In this document: positions 25,984 to 35,346 of the stretch, piece after piece
Layout: each line of letters starts with the position of its first letter
Numbering within the stretch: the first letter of the stretch is position 1
Source of the DNA: Leeuwenhoekiella nanhaiensis
Lineage (GTDB): Bacteria; Bacteroidota; Bacteroidia; Flavobacteriales; Flavobacteriaceae
Assembly: GCF_002744755.1 (NCBI RefSeq)
Contig: NZ_KZ319300.1
Coordinates: 1-60,865 of the forward strand
Reading direction: 5' to 3'
Length of the DNA: 60,865 nt
The notes under the pieces: model-generated
Databases searched by the model: none
Seen by the model: only the letters and a program-made list of their open reading frames with translations
What the model was told of the DNA's origin: nothing
Translations under genes and position numbers: made by a program

Positions 25984-26847
25984 ATGAAATATCTTTCGCT
26001 TTATATAATCCTGGGAGTTATGCTCATTGCCGGCGCCCTAAGCTTTTTCTTTTATAAAAAGTCTATGCGTGAAGAACAGGAAATTCTCGCGAAAGCTACC
26101 TACACCATTCAAAACCGCTGGGAATTTCCTCAGATTCTTGGAGAGGTAAGCGGAATTGCCTGGGTAAATGACTCTATTTTGGCGTGTATTCAGGATGAGG
26201 AAGGTGTTATTTATAATTTTAACCTGAATACTTCAGAAATTACACACGATATCCGTTTTGGCACCGATGCAGATTATGAGGCCATTGCCCTGAACGGAAA
26301 GCAGGCTTTTGTCATGCGCAGTGACGGTCTCATTTTTGAAATTGATGATTTTACGTTAGACACGGTAGATGTTTCGCCTTTTGATACGCCTTTTAAGGCC
26401 GAAAATAATATGGAATCTTTAGCTTATAATCCCAAAACAAATCTTTTGGTCACGGTACCTAAAGATCGTGGACTCAAAAAAGACCGCTACAAAGGTCTTT
26501 ATGCCATCTCACCGGAAACGCGCACAATGGGTGAAACGCCACTCTTCAATCTGGATATGAAAACGAAAACTCTGGATTCGATTCAAAAGAAAAATGCGGA
26601 AGACAACTTCTTTCCTTCAGATCTCGCCATTCATCCCAAAACCGGGGAGTATTATCTGGTAGACGGGCGCAATCTTAAATTGCTTATTTTGAGCCAGAGC
26701 GGGCAGGTTGAAGCCTTACACAACCTTAACCGCTATCACTTTGAGCAGCCGGAAGGAATCGCCTTCAGTCCGGACGGTCGCTTATTTATTGCCAACGAGG
26801 CAGCAGGCGGGGTTGCAACCCTGCTTGAGATTACCCTGGAAGAATAG
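25984..26847 (+). CDS. SdiA-regulated-type beta-propeller protein, membrane anchored
   Basis: 287 residues. One N-terminal hydrophobic helix (residues 4-24) followed by a basic KKSMREE stretch suggests a signal anchor. The rest has repeated propeller blades: EVSGIAWVNDSILACIQDEEGVIYNFNL, DYEAIALNGKQAFVMRSDGLIFEID, NMESLAYNPKTNLLVTVPKD, PSDLAIHPKTGEYYLVDGRN, QPEGIAFSPDGRLFIANEA. This blade pattern is that of the SdiA-regulated / esterase-like phytase-type propellers. No catalytic residues can be assigned. It is a single gene with its own promoter, ending one base before the convergent small gene. Confidence 0.75.
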   Translation: MKYLSLYIILGVMLIAGALSFFFYKKSMREEQEILAKATYTIQNRWEFPQILGEVSGIAWVNDSILACIQDEEGVIYNFNLNTSEITHDIRFGTDADYEAIALNGKQAFVMRSDGLIFEIDDFTLDTVDVSPFDTPFKAENNMESLAYNPKTNLLVTVPKDRGLKKDRYKGLYAISPETRTMGETPLFNLDMKTKTLDSIQKKNAEDNFFPSDLAIHPKTGEYYLVDGRNLKLLILSQSGQVEALHNLNRYHFEQPEGIAFSPDGRLFIANEAAGGVATLLEITLEE

Positions 26848-26848
26848 T

Positions 26849-27130
26849 TTAATCCAATTCATCTGCAATTACCGGCAACAAAATCAGGGTTTGTTTCGCA
26901 TCGCTGTCATCCATTAAATAATCTATTTTTAATTTGTAGTTGATATCGCGCTCCTCAGCATAAAAGGCGCCATCGCGAATGTCAAATCCACCGGTTTCGG
27001 TGTAGGCCAGACTTACAATTTTAGATTCATCGATAGTACGCAATTTTGATAATTCGTGATCACTCAAACTATATCGTTTGAGAAGCGTGTTCAAACTTTG
27101 CGAAAAATGACTGTTGGCTGAAGCTTTCAT
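26849..27130 (-). CDS. Small hypothetical protein
   Basis: 93 residues from the ATG at 27130 (MKASANSHFSQSLNTLLKRYSLSDHEL); the longer frame to 27211 overruns the promoter. It is soluble, with a helical N-terminal half and beta-like C-terminal half (NYKLKIDYLMDDSDAKQTLILLPVIADELD). I do not recognise a family. A perfect -7 element lies 18 bases upstream. Confidence 0.6.
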   Translation of the reverse strand: MKASANSHFSQSLNTLLKRYSLSDHELSKLRTIDESKIVSLAYTETGGFDIRDGAFYAEERDINYKLKIDYLMDDSDAKQTLILLPVIADELD

Positions 27131-27147
27131 AGTAATAGAATTTTCTA

Positions 27148-27155
27148 CAAAATTA
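27148..27155 (-). promoter_or_regulatory. -7 element TAATTTTG for the 93-residue gene
   Basis: The minus strand reads TAATTTTG (27155 to 27148), an exact TAnnTTTG match 18 bases before the ATG at 27130. The rest of the 324-base gap to 27455 is AT-rich and I see no second clear promoter in it. Confidence 0.5.
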
Positions 27156-27454
27156 CTATTAACAATATAAACGAATGTATTGCGATTTCCCAATTCACAC
27201 TTTATTAGCACAGTTTTAGCCTATTATTAAGCCTTCGGGCTATCAAAGCATGGTAAAATCCTGGATTCTTTCAATTCTAAAAACAAGAAAATTAATTATT
27301 TAGAATAATGAATTTTAATAATACATCCTAATTCGAGAAGATTCAACATTACTTCATTTCTTAACACTTCTTTAAAGCTGTGTTATATGAGGGTTAAAGT
27401 GTGGGGCTGCTCCGTGATTTTAACATATTTTCAGCCTTTGTAAGCAAAATCTAT

Positions 27455-30400
27455 ATGAAAATCACTACATCTACTTCCCTACCACTCTATTTTACAGCAC
27501 TTGTATGGCTTAGTCTTTCGTTTTTCGGGGCGCAGGCGCAGGAGCGAGAAATTGAGCAGGTTTTTTACTTTACCGGTAACACCTCCCTGCAAACGCAAAA
27601 TCCGTCGCTTGAAGTCCTAAAGGCCATCACCGCAATGTCACAGGATGACGAAAAAGCGACTTTTGTGGCTTTGGGCAATATTACTGATAAAGGATATCCG
27701 CCAAAAGATAAAGACCGCAAGAAGGTTGAAGAACAACTTCAGGCAAGTTTGCTGCAACCCCTTAAAAACTTTAACGGGAACCTGATCTTTATGCCCGGAA
27801 AAAACGAATGGAATAAAAACGGACACGAGAATATTGACGATCTGGAGTCTTTTATTCAGGATAACAGTGAAGTGAAATCTTGGCCAAATGACGGCTGTGT
27901 CCGCGAGATTGAAGACCTGGATATGGAGAAAGTGGAGTTGCTGATGATAGACTCCCAATGGTTTCTTGAAGATTGGGATGATCATTTGTACCTCAACAAC
28001 AAATGCGATATCAAAACCCGCGATGACTTTTTCGCCAAGTTTAAAGACGACCTTAAAGATGAGCAGAATAAAACCGTAATCGTAGCGGTATACCATTCCA
28101 TTCTAACGCGTTCCCGTCAGGATTTCTTCGAAAACATTGGCGGACTAAGCAAACAGGACTACTACAGCCAGCAACGTCAGAAACTTGCCGGAAATCTTGA
28201 GACTATGGCAAGCTTGTTTCCTGATGTGGTTTTTGTATCGGCAAGCGACCGCAACCTCCAATATCTGGAAGATGACGGTATCCCTCAAATCATTACCGGT
28301 GCAGCTTCAGATAAACTCGATAATGTAAAGAATACTGATGATGGACAGTTTGCTGCGAAGGCACACGGCTTTGCACGCCTCACCGTTTATAACGACCGCA
28401 GTTCTAAAGTAGAATTTTTTGAAACCGGTAACGGCAACCCGCAAAAACTCTTCGAAAAAGACATTCGCCGCCAGCAAACCAAACTCAGTGAAGTAAGCTA
28501 TCCTGATATTGATACGTTTGGCGACACCTATAAAGCTTCGATCTACACGCCTGAGGAAACAGATAAAAGCGGTCTGTATACCTTTTTCTGGGGAGATCAC
28601 TACCGTCAGGTTTACAGCAAAACCATCGAAGCTCCTGTATTGGATCTTTCGGCTTTGCCCGGTAATGTACACGCCATTTCTGAAGGTGGTGGTAACCAGT
28701 CGCGTTCTATCAGACTTATAGATGACGAGGAACACGAGTATACCGCCCGTGAACTCCGCAAGAGCGCGGTGCGCTTCATTCAATCTAAAATTACAGACCA
28801 CTATGTGCAGGATATTATGAGTAATTCTTTGGCCGAAGATGTGGTTCAGGATTTTTACACGACTGCACACCCCTATGCGCCTTTCGCCCTAAATCCCATT
28901 TTTGACAGTCTCGACATTTATAACGCCGAACCTAAAATCTATTACCTGCCCAAACAAAAACAGCTGGGCATTTACAATGAAGATTACGGCGATAAACTCT
29001 ATATGTATGAAGCTCATGCCGGGGATGAAAACAAATCTTTTGCGCGTTTTGGCAACCCGGACGACATAATCAGTACCAAAGATTTACTGGCAAATATTCG
29101 CAAGTCTAAAAAGCATCAGGTTGATGAGTCTAATTTCCTAAAAGTACGCCTTATGGACTTTGTCGTGGGTGATTACGACCGCCATTACGACCAATGGCGT
29201 TGGTCTGAATACGAAATGGAAGACGGTAACAAAATGTATAAAACCATACGCCGTGACCGTGACCAGGCATTCCCTAAATACGACGGACTTATCCTGAGCA
29301 TTCTTAAAATGGGAATGATTGATTTCCGCTCTATGGAAAAATACGATGAAGATGTAAACAGCGTCAAATGGATGAGCCGCTACGCCTATCCGCTTGATCA
29401 GGCTTTCTTAAAGGAAATTACCTGGGAGGACTGGCAAAAGCAGGTTGATTTCATTCAGAAAAATCTAACCGATGAGACTATTGAAACTGCTTTTGCAACC
29501 CTGCCCGAAGCCGTTCAGGATGAGACTATCACAAATATTAAGAAAAACCTGAAACTGCGTCGTGATAACCTACAATCTATTGCGAAGCGCTATTATGAGT
29601 ATTTGATGAGTCATCAGATCATTTTGGGTACGGAAGATAAAGATGAATTCCGTATTACCCGTAAGCCCGATGGCGCAACAACCATCAGTTTAAAGACTGA
29701 AAATGGACGCGATTTTGAACGTACGTATACCAAAGACCTCACTAAAGAAATCTGGATTTACGGTCTGGATGATGAAGACAGCTTTGTGGTAGAAGGAGAA
29801 GGTGATCACTACATCCCCCTAAAGATTCTGGGTGGTGAAAATAACGACGTATATGATTTTCAGAATAACAGCCGGGTAAAGGCTTACGACTATAAAAGCA
29901 AGAAAAATACGTTTACAAATCCGGCTTCCAGCAAATGGCTGGTAGACAGTTACGACATCAATACCTATAATGATGCAAACCGAAAACTGAGTGCCAACAC
30001 GGTATTCCCAAGTATTGGTTTTGATCCCGATGCCGGTTTTAAAATAGGCTTACGCGATACGTATACGACCTACGGCCTGGCCAACAATCCGTTTAAAACC
30101 CAGCAGACCCTAACGGCAGCCTTTTACTCGGCTACCAGTGGATTGTCGTTAGACTATTCCGGAGAATTTGCGCACGCATTCTACAATTGGAATTTCAAAT
30201 TAGATGCACGCATCACCAGCCCTAATTATGCGATCAACTACTTTGGTATCGGCAACGGTACCAATTATGATGAAGACGCTGTCAGCCGGGATTTCAACCG
30301 GGTGCGCATCGCGCAATGGAACATCAGACCGGCCTTTAAATATGCGCAGGACCGCATTCAGTTTAGTATAGGACCTTTGGTTGAAAACTTCGATGTAGAA

Positions 30401-31033
30401 AATCGGATGAACAGTGCTACCGCACAACAGTTTGCATCAGATGATGATGTGTTTAGAAACCAATTGTATGCGGGTGCTGAAGCGCGTTTTCAGTATAAGA
30501 ACAAGAGCGGCGAAATTGCATTCATACGCCGGGGGTTTCAGTTTGATCTGGATGCAGGTTACAAAACGGCGATTAAGGATGAGTTTGATAATGAATTTAC
30601 CTATATAAAACCTACCCTTTCCATAGACTTCCCGTTGCACTCCAGCGGATTTGCAGTGTTGGCTACAAAAGTGGGAGCTCAAATGAACTTTGGAGACTAC
30701 GAGTTCTACCACGGCGCTACTTTAGGCGGAAACAACAGTCTTAGAGGTTTTCGTAATGAACGGTTCAATGGAGACCGTATGTTTTACCAAAGCATTGACC
30801 TGCGTACCGGCATTGCCGATTTACGCACCAGCTATGTGCCCCTGCGTATAGGCGCTACCCTGGGCTACGATTACGGTAGAGTGTGGACGGACAACGATAC
30901 TTCAGAACAGTGGCATCACAGTTACGGGGGTTCGATCTTCTTAAACGGATTTAAGGCTGTAACTGCAAATATTGGCTATTATTTGAGTGACGAAAGCGAC
31001 CGTGTCATTTTCACACTGGGCTTCAGGTTCTAG
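27455..31033 (+). CDS. Omp85-type outer-membrane barrel with degenerate metallophosphoesterase domain
   Basis: 1192 residues from the ATG at 27455, with a signal peptide ending FFGAQAQ. Residues 30-350 align with the metallophosphoesterase domain that many Bacteroidota fuse to an outer-membrane barrel, but the metal ligands are replaced. GD becomes G41-N42, the GDN motif becomes G74-N75, GNHD becomes G115-K116-N117-E118, and GHEH becomes A263-S264-D265-R266. H214 remains. A long central region (about 350-830) has a kinase-like look (VRLMDFVVGDYDRHYDQWRW, RRDRDQAFPKYDG). Residues ~850-1192 are a 16-strand Omp85/BamA-like barrel with the conserved RGF in GGNNSLRGFRNE. The phosphatase activity is probably lost; the domain may bind rather than cleave. 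Confidence 0.85.
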   Translation: MKITTSTSLPLYFTALVWLSLSFFGAQAQEREIEQVFYFTGNTSLQTQNPSLEVLKAITAMSQDDEKATFVALGNITDKGYPPKDKDRKKVEEQLQASLLQPLKNFNGNLIFMPGKNEWNKNGHENIDDLESFIQDNSEVKSWPNDGCVREIEDLDMEKVELLMIDSQWFLEDWDDHLYLNNKCDIKTRDDFFAKFKDDLKDEQNKTVIVAVYHSILTRSRQDFFENIGGLSKQDYYSQQRQKLAGNLETMASLFPDVVFVSASDRNLQYLEDDGIPQIITGAASDKLDNVKNTDDGQFAAKAHGFARLTVYNDRSSKVEFFETGNGNPQKLFEKDIRRQQTKLSEVSYPDIDTFGDTYKASIYTPEETDKSGLYTFFWGDHYRQVYSKTIEAPVLDLSALPGNVHAISEGGGNQSRSIRLIDDEEHEYTARELRKSAVRFIQSKITDHYVQDIMSNSLAEDVVQDFYTTAHPYAPFALNPIFDSLDIYNAEPKIYYLPKQKQLGIYNEDYGDKLYMYEAHAGDENKSFARFGNPDDIISTKDLLANIRKSKKHQVDESNFLKVRLMDFVVGDYDRHYDQWRWSEYEMEDGNKMYKTIRRDRDQAFPKYDGLILSILKMGMIDFRSMEKYDEDVNSVKWMSRYAYPLDQAFLKEITWEDWQKQVDFIQKNLTDETIETAFATLPEAVQDETITNIKKNLKLRRDNLQSIAKRYYEYLMSHQIILGTEDKDEFRITRKPDGATTISLKTENGRDFERTYTKDLTKEIWIYGLDDEDSFVVEGEGDHYIPLKILGGENNDVYDFQNNSRVKAYDYKSKKNTFTNPASSKWLVDSYDINTYNDANRKLSANTVFPSIGFDPDAGFKIGLRDTYTTYGLANNPFKTQQTLTAAFYSATSGLSLDYSGEFAHAFYNWNFKLDARITSPNYAINYFGIGNGTNYDEDAVSRDFNRVRIAQWNIRPAFKYAQDRIQFSIGPLVENFDVENRMNSATAQQFASDDDVFRNQLYAGAEARFQYKNKSGEIAFIRRGFQFDLDAGYKTAIKDEFDNEFTYIKPTLSIDFPLHSSGFAVLATKVGAQMNFGDYEFYHGATLGGNNSLRGFRNERFNGDRMFYQSIDLRTGIADLRTSYVPLRIGATLGYDYGRVWTDNDTSEQWHHSYGGSIFLNGFKAVTANIGYYLSDESDRVIFTLGFRF

Positions 31034-31058
31034 GCCTTTCAGCAAAAATCTTTTTTAG

Positions 31059-31087
31059 AAATCCTGCCTTACCCGGCAGGATTTTTT
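31059..31087 (+). terminator. Rho-independent terminator after the Omp85-type gene
   Basis: AAATCCTGCC (31059-31068) pairs perfectly with GGCAGGATTT (31075-31084) around a TTACCC loop and is followed by a T run. It starts 26 bases after the stop. A second GC-rich inverted repeat (CCGGG 31131-31135 / CCCGG 31142-31146) lies further on, before the next gene. Confidence 0.9.
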
Positions 31088-31309
31088 AGTTTAGGAGCAC
31101 TGCTCTCACTATAGGTTCCGTCTTAAAAAACCGGGGTAATACCCGGGGTTTAGCTAAAGTACTTTTGGTATAAATCGCTATCACATCTTGAAATGCCAAA
31201 AAAATGCATTAATTTTTACCGAAATACGAACTATTCAAGTGTATTTTTAAGGATAGCACGATTTTGTCCGCTACCCAATTATTGATAACCCTTTTAAAAT
31301 TTAAACCAC

Positions 31310-32758
31310 ATGAAACGTAAAACACCGCTACATTCCACTCCCCGCAGGGATTTTATTAAGAAAGCTTCAATCGCATCGCTGGGCATTTCCATTGTTCCCC
31401 GGCACGTTTTGGGAGGTGTAGGCTTTACAGCACCCAGTGATAAACTGATGGTAGCCGGAATAGGTGTAGGCGGCAAGGGTGAAAGCGATATTAAGAGTTT
31501 TGCAGATTCCGGTTTGGCCGAAATCGCTTTTTTATGCGACGTAGATGACCGTCGTGCAGCGACTTCCCGGGCGCGTTTTCCAAAAGCGAAATACTATAAA
31601 GATTACCGTGAAATGCTGGAAAAGGAAGCTGACAAAATCGATGCCGTATCAGTCTCTACTCCAGATCACGCCCACGCGGTACAGGCGATGGCCGCGATGC
31701 AACTGGGCAAACACGTGTACGTTCAAAAACCCCTTACCCACGATATTTATGAAGCCCGGGCACTTACTGAAGCTGCAGATAAATACAAAGTAGTCACCCA
31801 AATGGGAAATCAGGGTGCTTCCAACAACGGTACGCGTTTGATGAGCGAGTGGTATGATGCAGGGCTCATTGGCGACGTGACTGAGGTTTATTGCTGGACA
31901 GATCGTCCCGTTTGGCCACAGGGAATCCCCTGGCCCGAAACTTCAAGTGCCATCCCCGCAGAACTTGACTGGGATCTCTGGCTCAATACTGCGCCGTACA
32001 AAGAGTATGTAGACGGCCTGGTGCCTTTCAACTGGCGTGGCTGGTGGGATTACGGTACCGGTGCGCTGGGGGATATGGGTTGTCACCTGGTAGAAGTTCC
32101 TGTACGTGTACTCAACCTAAAATATCCGAAAAACGTACAATGCAGCGTAGGCAGCGTTTATGTAGATGAATTCAAACGCGGGTATTTCCCGGACAGTTGT
32201 CCGCCTTCAAGCCACGTGACCATGACCTTCCCAAAAACCGACAAAACATCGGGTGATATCACGATGCACTGGATGGATGGCGGCATTCAACCTACCCGTC
32301 CTGAAGAACTGGGGCCTAATGAGGTATTTGGTGATGGCGGCAATGGTGTGCTTATTATAGGTACCAAAGGAAAAATGATGTGCGGCACTTATGGTAGAAA
32401 TCCGCAACTTTTGCCTACTTCTAAAACCGAAGAAGCCGTGGTGCCTCAAAAGTATGAGCGTGTTCCGGGTGAAGCCGAAGGTCATTACAGGCAATGGGTT
32501 GAAGCCGCTTTGGCAGGATACGGTAAAAAAGAAGTGAGTTCGCCCTTTAGCGTGGCGGGGCCGCTTACTGAAACCTTACTCATCGCAAACCTCGCCATAC
32601 GCGGATTTGATATTCGTAAAGAACGTGAAGACGGGCGTTACGATTATCCCGGGCGCTATATCGAAATGCTTTGGGATGCCGAAAACATGAGAGTTACCAA
32701 TTTTGAGGAAGCCAATCAGTTTGTACGACGCAACTACCGCGAGGGCTGGAAACTCTAG
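31310..32758 (+). CDS. Tat-exported Gfo/Idh/MocA-family oxidoreductase
   Basis: 482 residues. The N terminus carries a twin-arginine signal (R12-R13-D14-F15-I-K-K) and a hydrophobic stretch ending near VLGG, so the folded, cofactor-loaded enzyme is exported. The Rossmann domain starts at KLMVAGIGVGGKGESD (G50-x-G52-x-x-G55). The EKP motif appears as QKP (Q139-K140-P141), and the C-terminal dimer domain has WWDYGTGALGDMGCHLVEVPV. The family oxidises or epimerises sugars with NAD(P). The substrate is unknown; exported members in Bacteroidota often act in keto-sugar pathways. It stands alone, and its terminator is probably the hairpin at 33180. Confidence 0.88.
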   Translation: MKRKTPLHSTPRRDFIKKASIASLGISIVPRHVLGGVGFTAPSDKLMVAGIGVGGKGESDIKSFADSGLAEIAFLCDVDDRRAATSRARFPKAKYYKDYREMLEKEADKIDAVSVSTPDHAHAVQAMAAMQLGKHVYVQKPLTHDIYEARALTEAADKYKVVTQMGNQGASNNGTRLMSEWYDAGLIGDVTEVYCWTDRPVWPQGIPWPETSSAIPAELDWDLWLNTAPYKEYVDGLVPFNWRGWWDYGTGALGDMGCHLVEVPVRVLNLKYPKNVQCSVGSVYVDEFKRGYFPDSCPPSSHVTMTFPKTDKTSGDITMHWMDGGIQPTRPEELGPNEVFGDGGNGVLIIGTKGKMMCGTYGRNPQLLPTSKTEEAVVPQKYERVPGEAEGHYRQWVEAALAGYGKKEVSSPFSVAGPLTETLLIANLAIRGFDIRKEREDGRYDYPGRYIEMLWDAENMRVTNFEEANQFVRRNYREGWKL

Positions 32759-32984
32759 AGAAGAAACTAAAATATAACGTCCTGAACATGTATTGATCAG
32801 TACAAAGGGAAAATCGGTAAATATGAATGCTACAAATTAAATTTCAATTCATGGGTTAATTTTGTTCTTTGGTCTTCTTTTTCTTCCGCATAGCAAGAAG
32901 TCCACGTTAAAAATTTTCGAAGCCTTGGAGAAAATTTAGGGGACTTGTTGCGGTTTTGCCTGATAAGGCAAAAATGCCTAAGAA

Positions 32985-33035
32985 AAAGTGTCCTTTCTTT
33001 TGGTTCGTTTTCTTTGGACAAGCAAAGAAAATGAA
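32985..33035. repeat. Intergenic inverted-repeat element (TTCGTTTTCTTTG type), copy 1
   Basis: TTTCTTTG (33009-33016) and CAAAGAAA (33023-33030) form a perfect stem around GGACAA-type loop bases, extending to 12 of 13 pairs as TTCGTTTTCTTTG / CAAAGAAAATGAA. Related elements are at 54147-54204 and 60752-60777. The 487-base gap 32759-33245 holds this element, a weak promoter and the terminator below; the small frames across it are repeat-derived. Confidence 0.7.
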
Positions 33036-33179
33036 CGGAGCAGGATATAAAACTACGGTTATAATTATTTGAAGGATCCCCTCTTGAGAATTCAAACCGA
33101 TATTAAAAGGAAGCTAGAAAGAAGAACACATTCAATAAATCAGTTTATTTAGGACCATATTTATTTAAATCACTTTATT

Positions 33180-33213
33180 GGAAAAAATCCGTTAATACGG
33201 ATTTTTTCCTTTT
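33180..33213 (+). terminator. Strong hairpin terminator, probably bidirectional
   Basis: GGAAAAAATCCGT (33180-33192) pairs with ACGGATTTTTTCC (33197-33209) around TAAT: 13 perfect pairs with A and T tracts on both sides. It lies only 33 bases before the next ATG, so it may also act as an attenuator for that gene. Confidence 0.85.
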
Positions 33214-33245
33214 AAAAGAATATAAAAATTCAGTACTTTGCCCTG

Positions 33246-34673
33246 ATGAAAGAGGCGAAGTTTGCCATCATAGATGTGGAAACCACAGGAGGCGGAATCA
33301 GAGGGAACAAGATCACCGAGATTTGCGTCATTGTTTTGCAGCACGGTGAAGAAATTGATCGCTTTGTATCGCTGGTCAATCCCGGTCGCGAAATACCCCT
33401 GTATATCGAAAAACTCACCGGCATAAACGATGCGATGGTTGCCGATGCGCCCTACTTTGATGAAATCGCTCCTCAGATTAATTCCCTTACCAAAGACTGT
33501 ATTTTTGTCGCCCATAATGTGGGCTTTGACTACAATGTGGTGCGTGCCGAGTTTGCCGAAGCCGGAATTGATTTTAACCGAAAACGGCTCTGTACAGTGC
33601 GTCTGGCCAAAAAACTCATTCCGGGATTATTCTCCTACAGCCTGGGGAATTTATGTACTTCGATCAATATTCCGCATCGCGACAGGCACCGGGCTCAAGG
33701 CGATACCGAAGCTACCGTCATCCTTTTTCAGCGCTGCCTGGCGCTTGATGAAGACTATGAAGTCATCGGTGGTTTTTTAAACCGAAAATCAAAAGAGTCT
33801 TACGTTCCGCCCAATTGTAAAGCTTCCGATTTTGAAGATTTGCCTCAAAAAGCCGGTGTATATTTCTTTAGAGATAAACAAGGAAGTCCCCTGTACATAG
33901 GCAAAGCCATCAACATTCAGAAGCGGGTGCTTTCACATTTTCGGGAAAAAAGCAACCGTAAATATGCGCTGTTGCAGGACACCTATAGCATTGACTACAA
34001 ACTCACCGGCAGTGAGGTTTTGGCTCTGCTACGGGAGGCAGAATTGATTCTGAAACATTATCCCAAATACAATAAGGCTCAAAAAAATCCTACTAAGCCT
34101 TATAAGCTTACCTCCTACCACAATAAAAAAGGAATTGAGCAATTTGCCCTACATAAAAATAAGATTGCACCTGTAAGCTGGATGCAGTTTTACACGCGTG
34201 AAGAGGCCATCGAATTTCTGGAAATGCTGTGTGAAAAATTTGAGCTTTGCCCCAAATTTTGTGCGCTTCAGACCGGAGTCGAAAGTTGCTCCCACTACAA
34301 AATTCACCAGTGTAGCGGAGCTTGCGACGGAAGCCTTTCAGCCAAAGAATACAACCGGCGGGTGAGTAAGGCACTCGATTTTATTGAGCAATACGAAGAC
34401 TCATGTCTTTTGCTTGAAAAAGGTCGTGAAGCCGGAGAGAAATCCTTTATCTATTTGGAACAGGGACGCTTTGCGGGATATGGGTTTATCAGCGCTCAGG
34501 AAGAAATCAATGCGGTAGATGATTATCAGAACTTCATGATTCGCCAAAAGAGTTCTGCCTATGCAGATCGCATCATTCAGCGGTATATAACCACCTCAAA
34601 AAAGCTGGAGCGCATCGCACTAAAGGAAGCACAGGAGCACGAAAATTCAGTATTTGATCACTGGTTAAACTAA
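33246..34673 (+). CDS. DnaQ-like exonuclease fused to UvrC-type GIY-YIG nuclease
   Basis: 475 residues in two modules. Residues 5-165 are a DEDDh 3-5 exonuclease of the DNA polymerase III epsilon type: D10 and E12 in FAIIDVETTG, D95 in HNVGFDYNVV, H148 and D153 in HRAQGDTEAT. Residues 198-280 are a GIY-YIG endonuclease as in the UvrC N terminus: KAGVYFFRDKQGSPLYIGKAINIQKRVLSHF (G204-V-Y206, Y217-I-G219). A cysteine-bearing tail follows (CPKFCALQTGVESCSHYKIHQCSGAC), which could bind a metal. The fusion is known from other bacteria (related to Cho/UvrC). It probably acts in nucleotide excision or DNA end repair. GTACTTTG just before the ATG resembles a close-set promoter. Confidence 0.9.
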   Translation: MKEAKFAIIDVETTGGGIRGNKITEICVIVLQHGEEIDRFVSLVNPGREIPLYIEKLTGINDAMVADAPYFDEIAPQINSLTKDCIFVAHNVGFDYNVVRAEFAEAGIDFNRKRLCTVRLAKKLIPGLFSYSLGNLCTSINIPHRDRHRAQGDTEATVILFQRCLALDEDYEVIGGFLNRKSKESYVPPNCKASDFEDLPQKAGVYFFRDKQGSPLYIGKAINIQKRVLSHFREKSNRKYALLQDTYSIDYKLTGSEVLALLREAELILKHYPKYNKAQKNPTKPYKLTSYHNKKGIEQFALHKNKIAPVSWMQFYTREEAIEFLEMLCEKFELCPKFCALQTGVESCSHYKIHQCSGACDGSLSAKEYNRRVSKALDFIEQYEDSCLLLEKGREAGEKSFIYLEQGRFAGYGFISAQEEINAVDDYQNFMIRQKSSAYADRIIQRYITTSKKLERIALKEAQEHENSVFDHWLN

Positions 34674-34678
34674 GGGAT

Positions 34679-35338
34679 CTAGCCCTGATACTTCAGCACA
34701 AGCCAGCGCCCGGCCCCATCAGGTCCGGCATCAGCATCGTAAACCAATTCAATAGACCCTGTACCACTTATGCCAAAAAAGGGTTTATTTACCGGAAAAG
34801 TGATGCGCTGTGAAGGGTCAAGCACTGTTGTGGATTCGAGCATCATACTTACATTTTTACTCGAATCTGAAAAGAAAAGCGTTAACCTGCGGCCTTCAGT
34901 TCCTCCCTTAATGCCCCCAATTTCATAATTAGCACCGGCATAATTAATACAGGTTACAAAAGTTGCCAGGTCATTTGCTTCTCCTTCCCCCAGCTGAGGA
35001 TCAAGAACGTGAATGGTTCGAGTATTACCGTTGGTGGCATCAGGGATGATTACTCCCAAATCAACCTGACCCGTTGTACGGGAAACAGGCCGTATTACCG
35101 CTTCATTATTCACAAAAATTATATTTGCCCCCAGCTCAGTAAGATTGAGTTGCTCACCTCCTGTCAGTCCGGTAACCGTAATATCTGAAGTACTCTCCAC
35201 CGGTAAATCGGTTACTCGTGCCGTACCATTAACATCAAGAGTTGCCTGAGGAGTTTCGGTATTTATACCTACCTGCGCATTTAAAAGATAAAATGCATTG
35301 AAAATGATAACCTGTACTGTTATTTTAAGATAGTCCAT
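34679..35338 (-). CDS. Secreted VGIGT-type protein, paralogue 3
   Basis: 219 residues from the ATG at 35338 (MDYLKITVQVIIFNAFYLLNAQ), a signal peptide followed at once by VGINTETPQATLDVNGTARV. That opening, (A)QVGIGTTxPxAxLxVxGD, is a common start of secreted flavobacterial proteins that resemble phage tail-fibre or trimeric repeat modules. The rest is beta-rich (GEQLNLTELGANIIFVNNEAVIRPV; WLVLKYQG end). It is the last of three tandem paralogues in one minus-strand operon, 8 bases after its neighbour. Function unknown; a surface-exposed or matrix role is inference. Confidence 0.75.
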   Translation of the reverse strand: MDYLKITVQVIIFNAFYLLNAQVGINTETPQATLDVNGTARVTDLPVESTSDITVTGLTGGEQLNLTELGANIIFVNNEAVIRPVSRTTGQVDLGVIIPDATNGNTRTIHVLDPQLGEGEANDLATFVTCINYAGANYEIGGIKGGTEGRRLTLFFSDSSKNVSMMLESTTVLDPSQRITFPVNKPFFGISGTGSIELVYDADAGPDGAGRWLVLKYQG

Positions 35339-35346
35339 GGCGAATT

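Noticed and set aside
27540-28500. Functional acid phosphatase domain
   Set aside because: The fold is recognisable but the metal ligands are replaced at all main motifs, so I do not call it an active phosphatase.
32830-33095. Two overlapping minus-strand frames of about 62 codons
   Set aside because: They run through the intergenic inverted-repeat element and look repeat-encoded; no conserved pattern.
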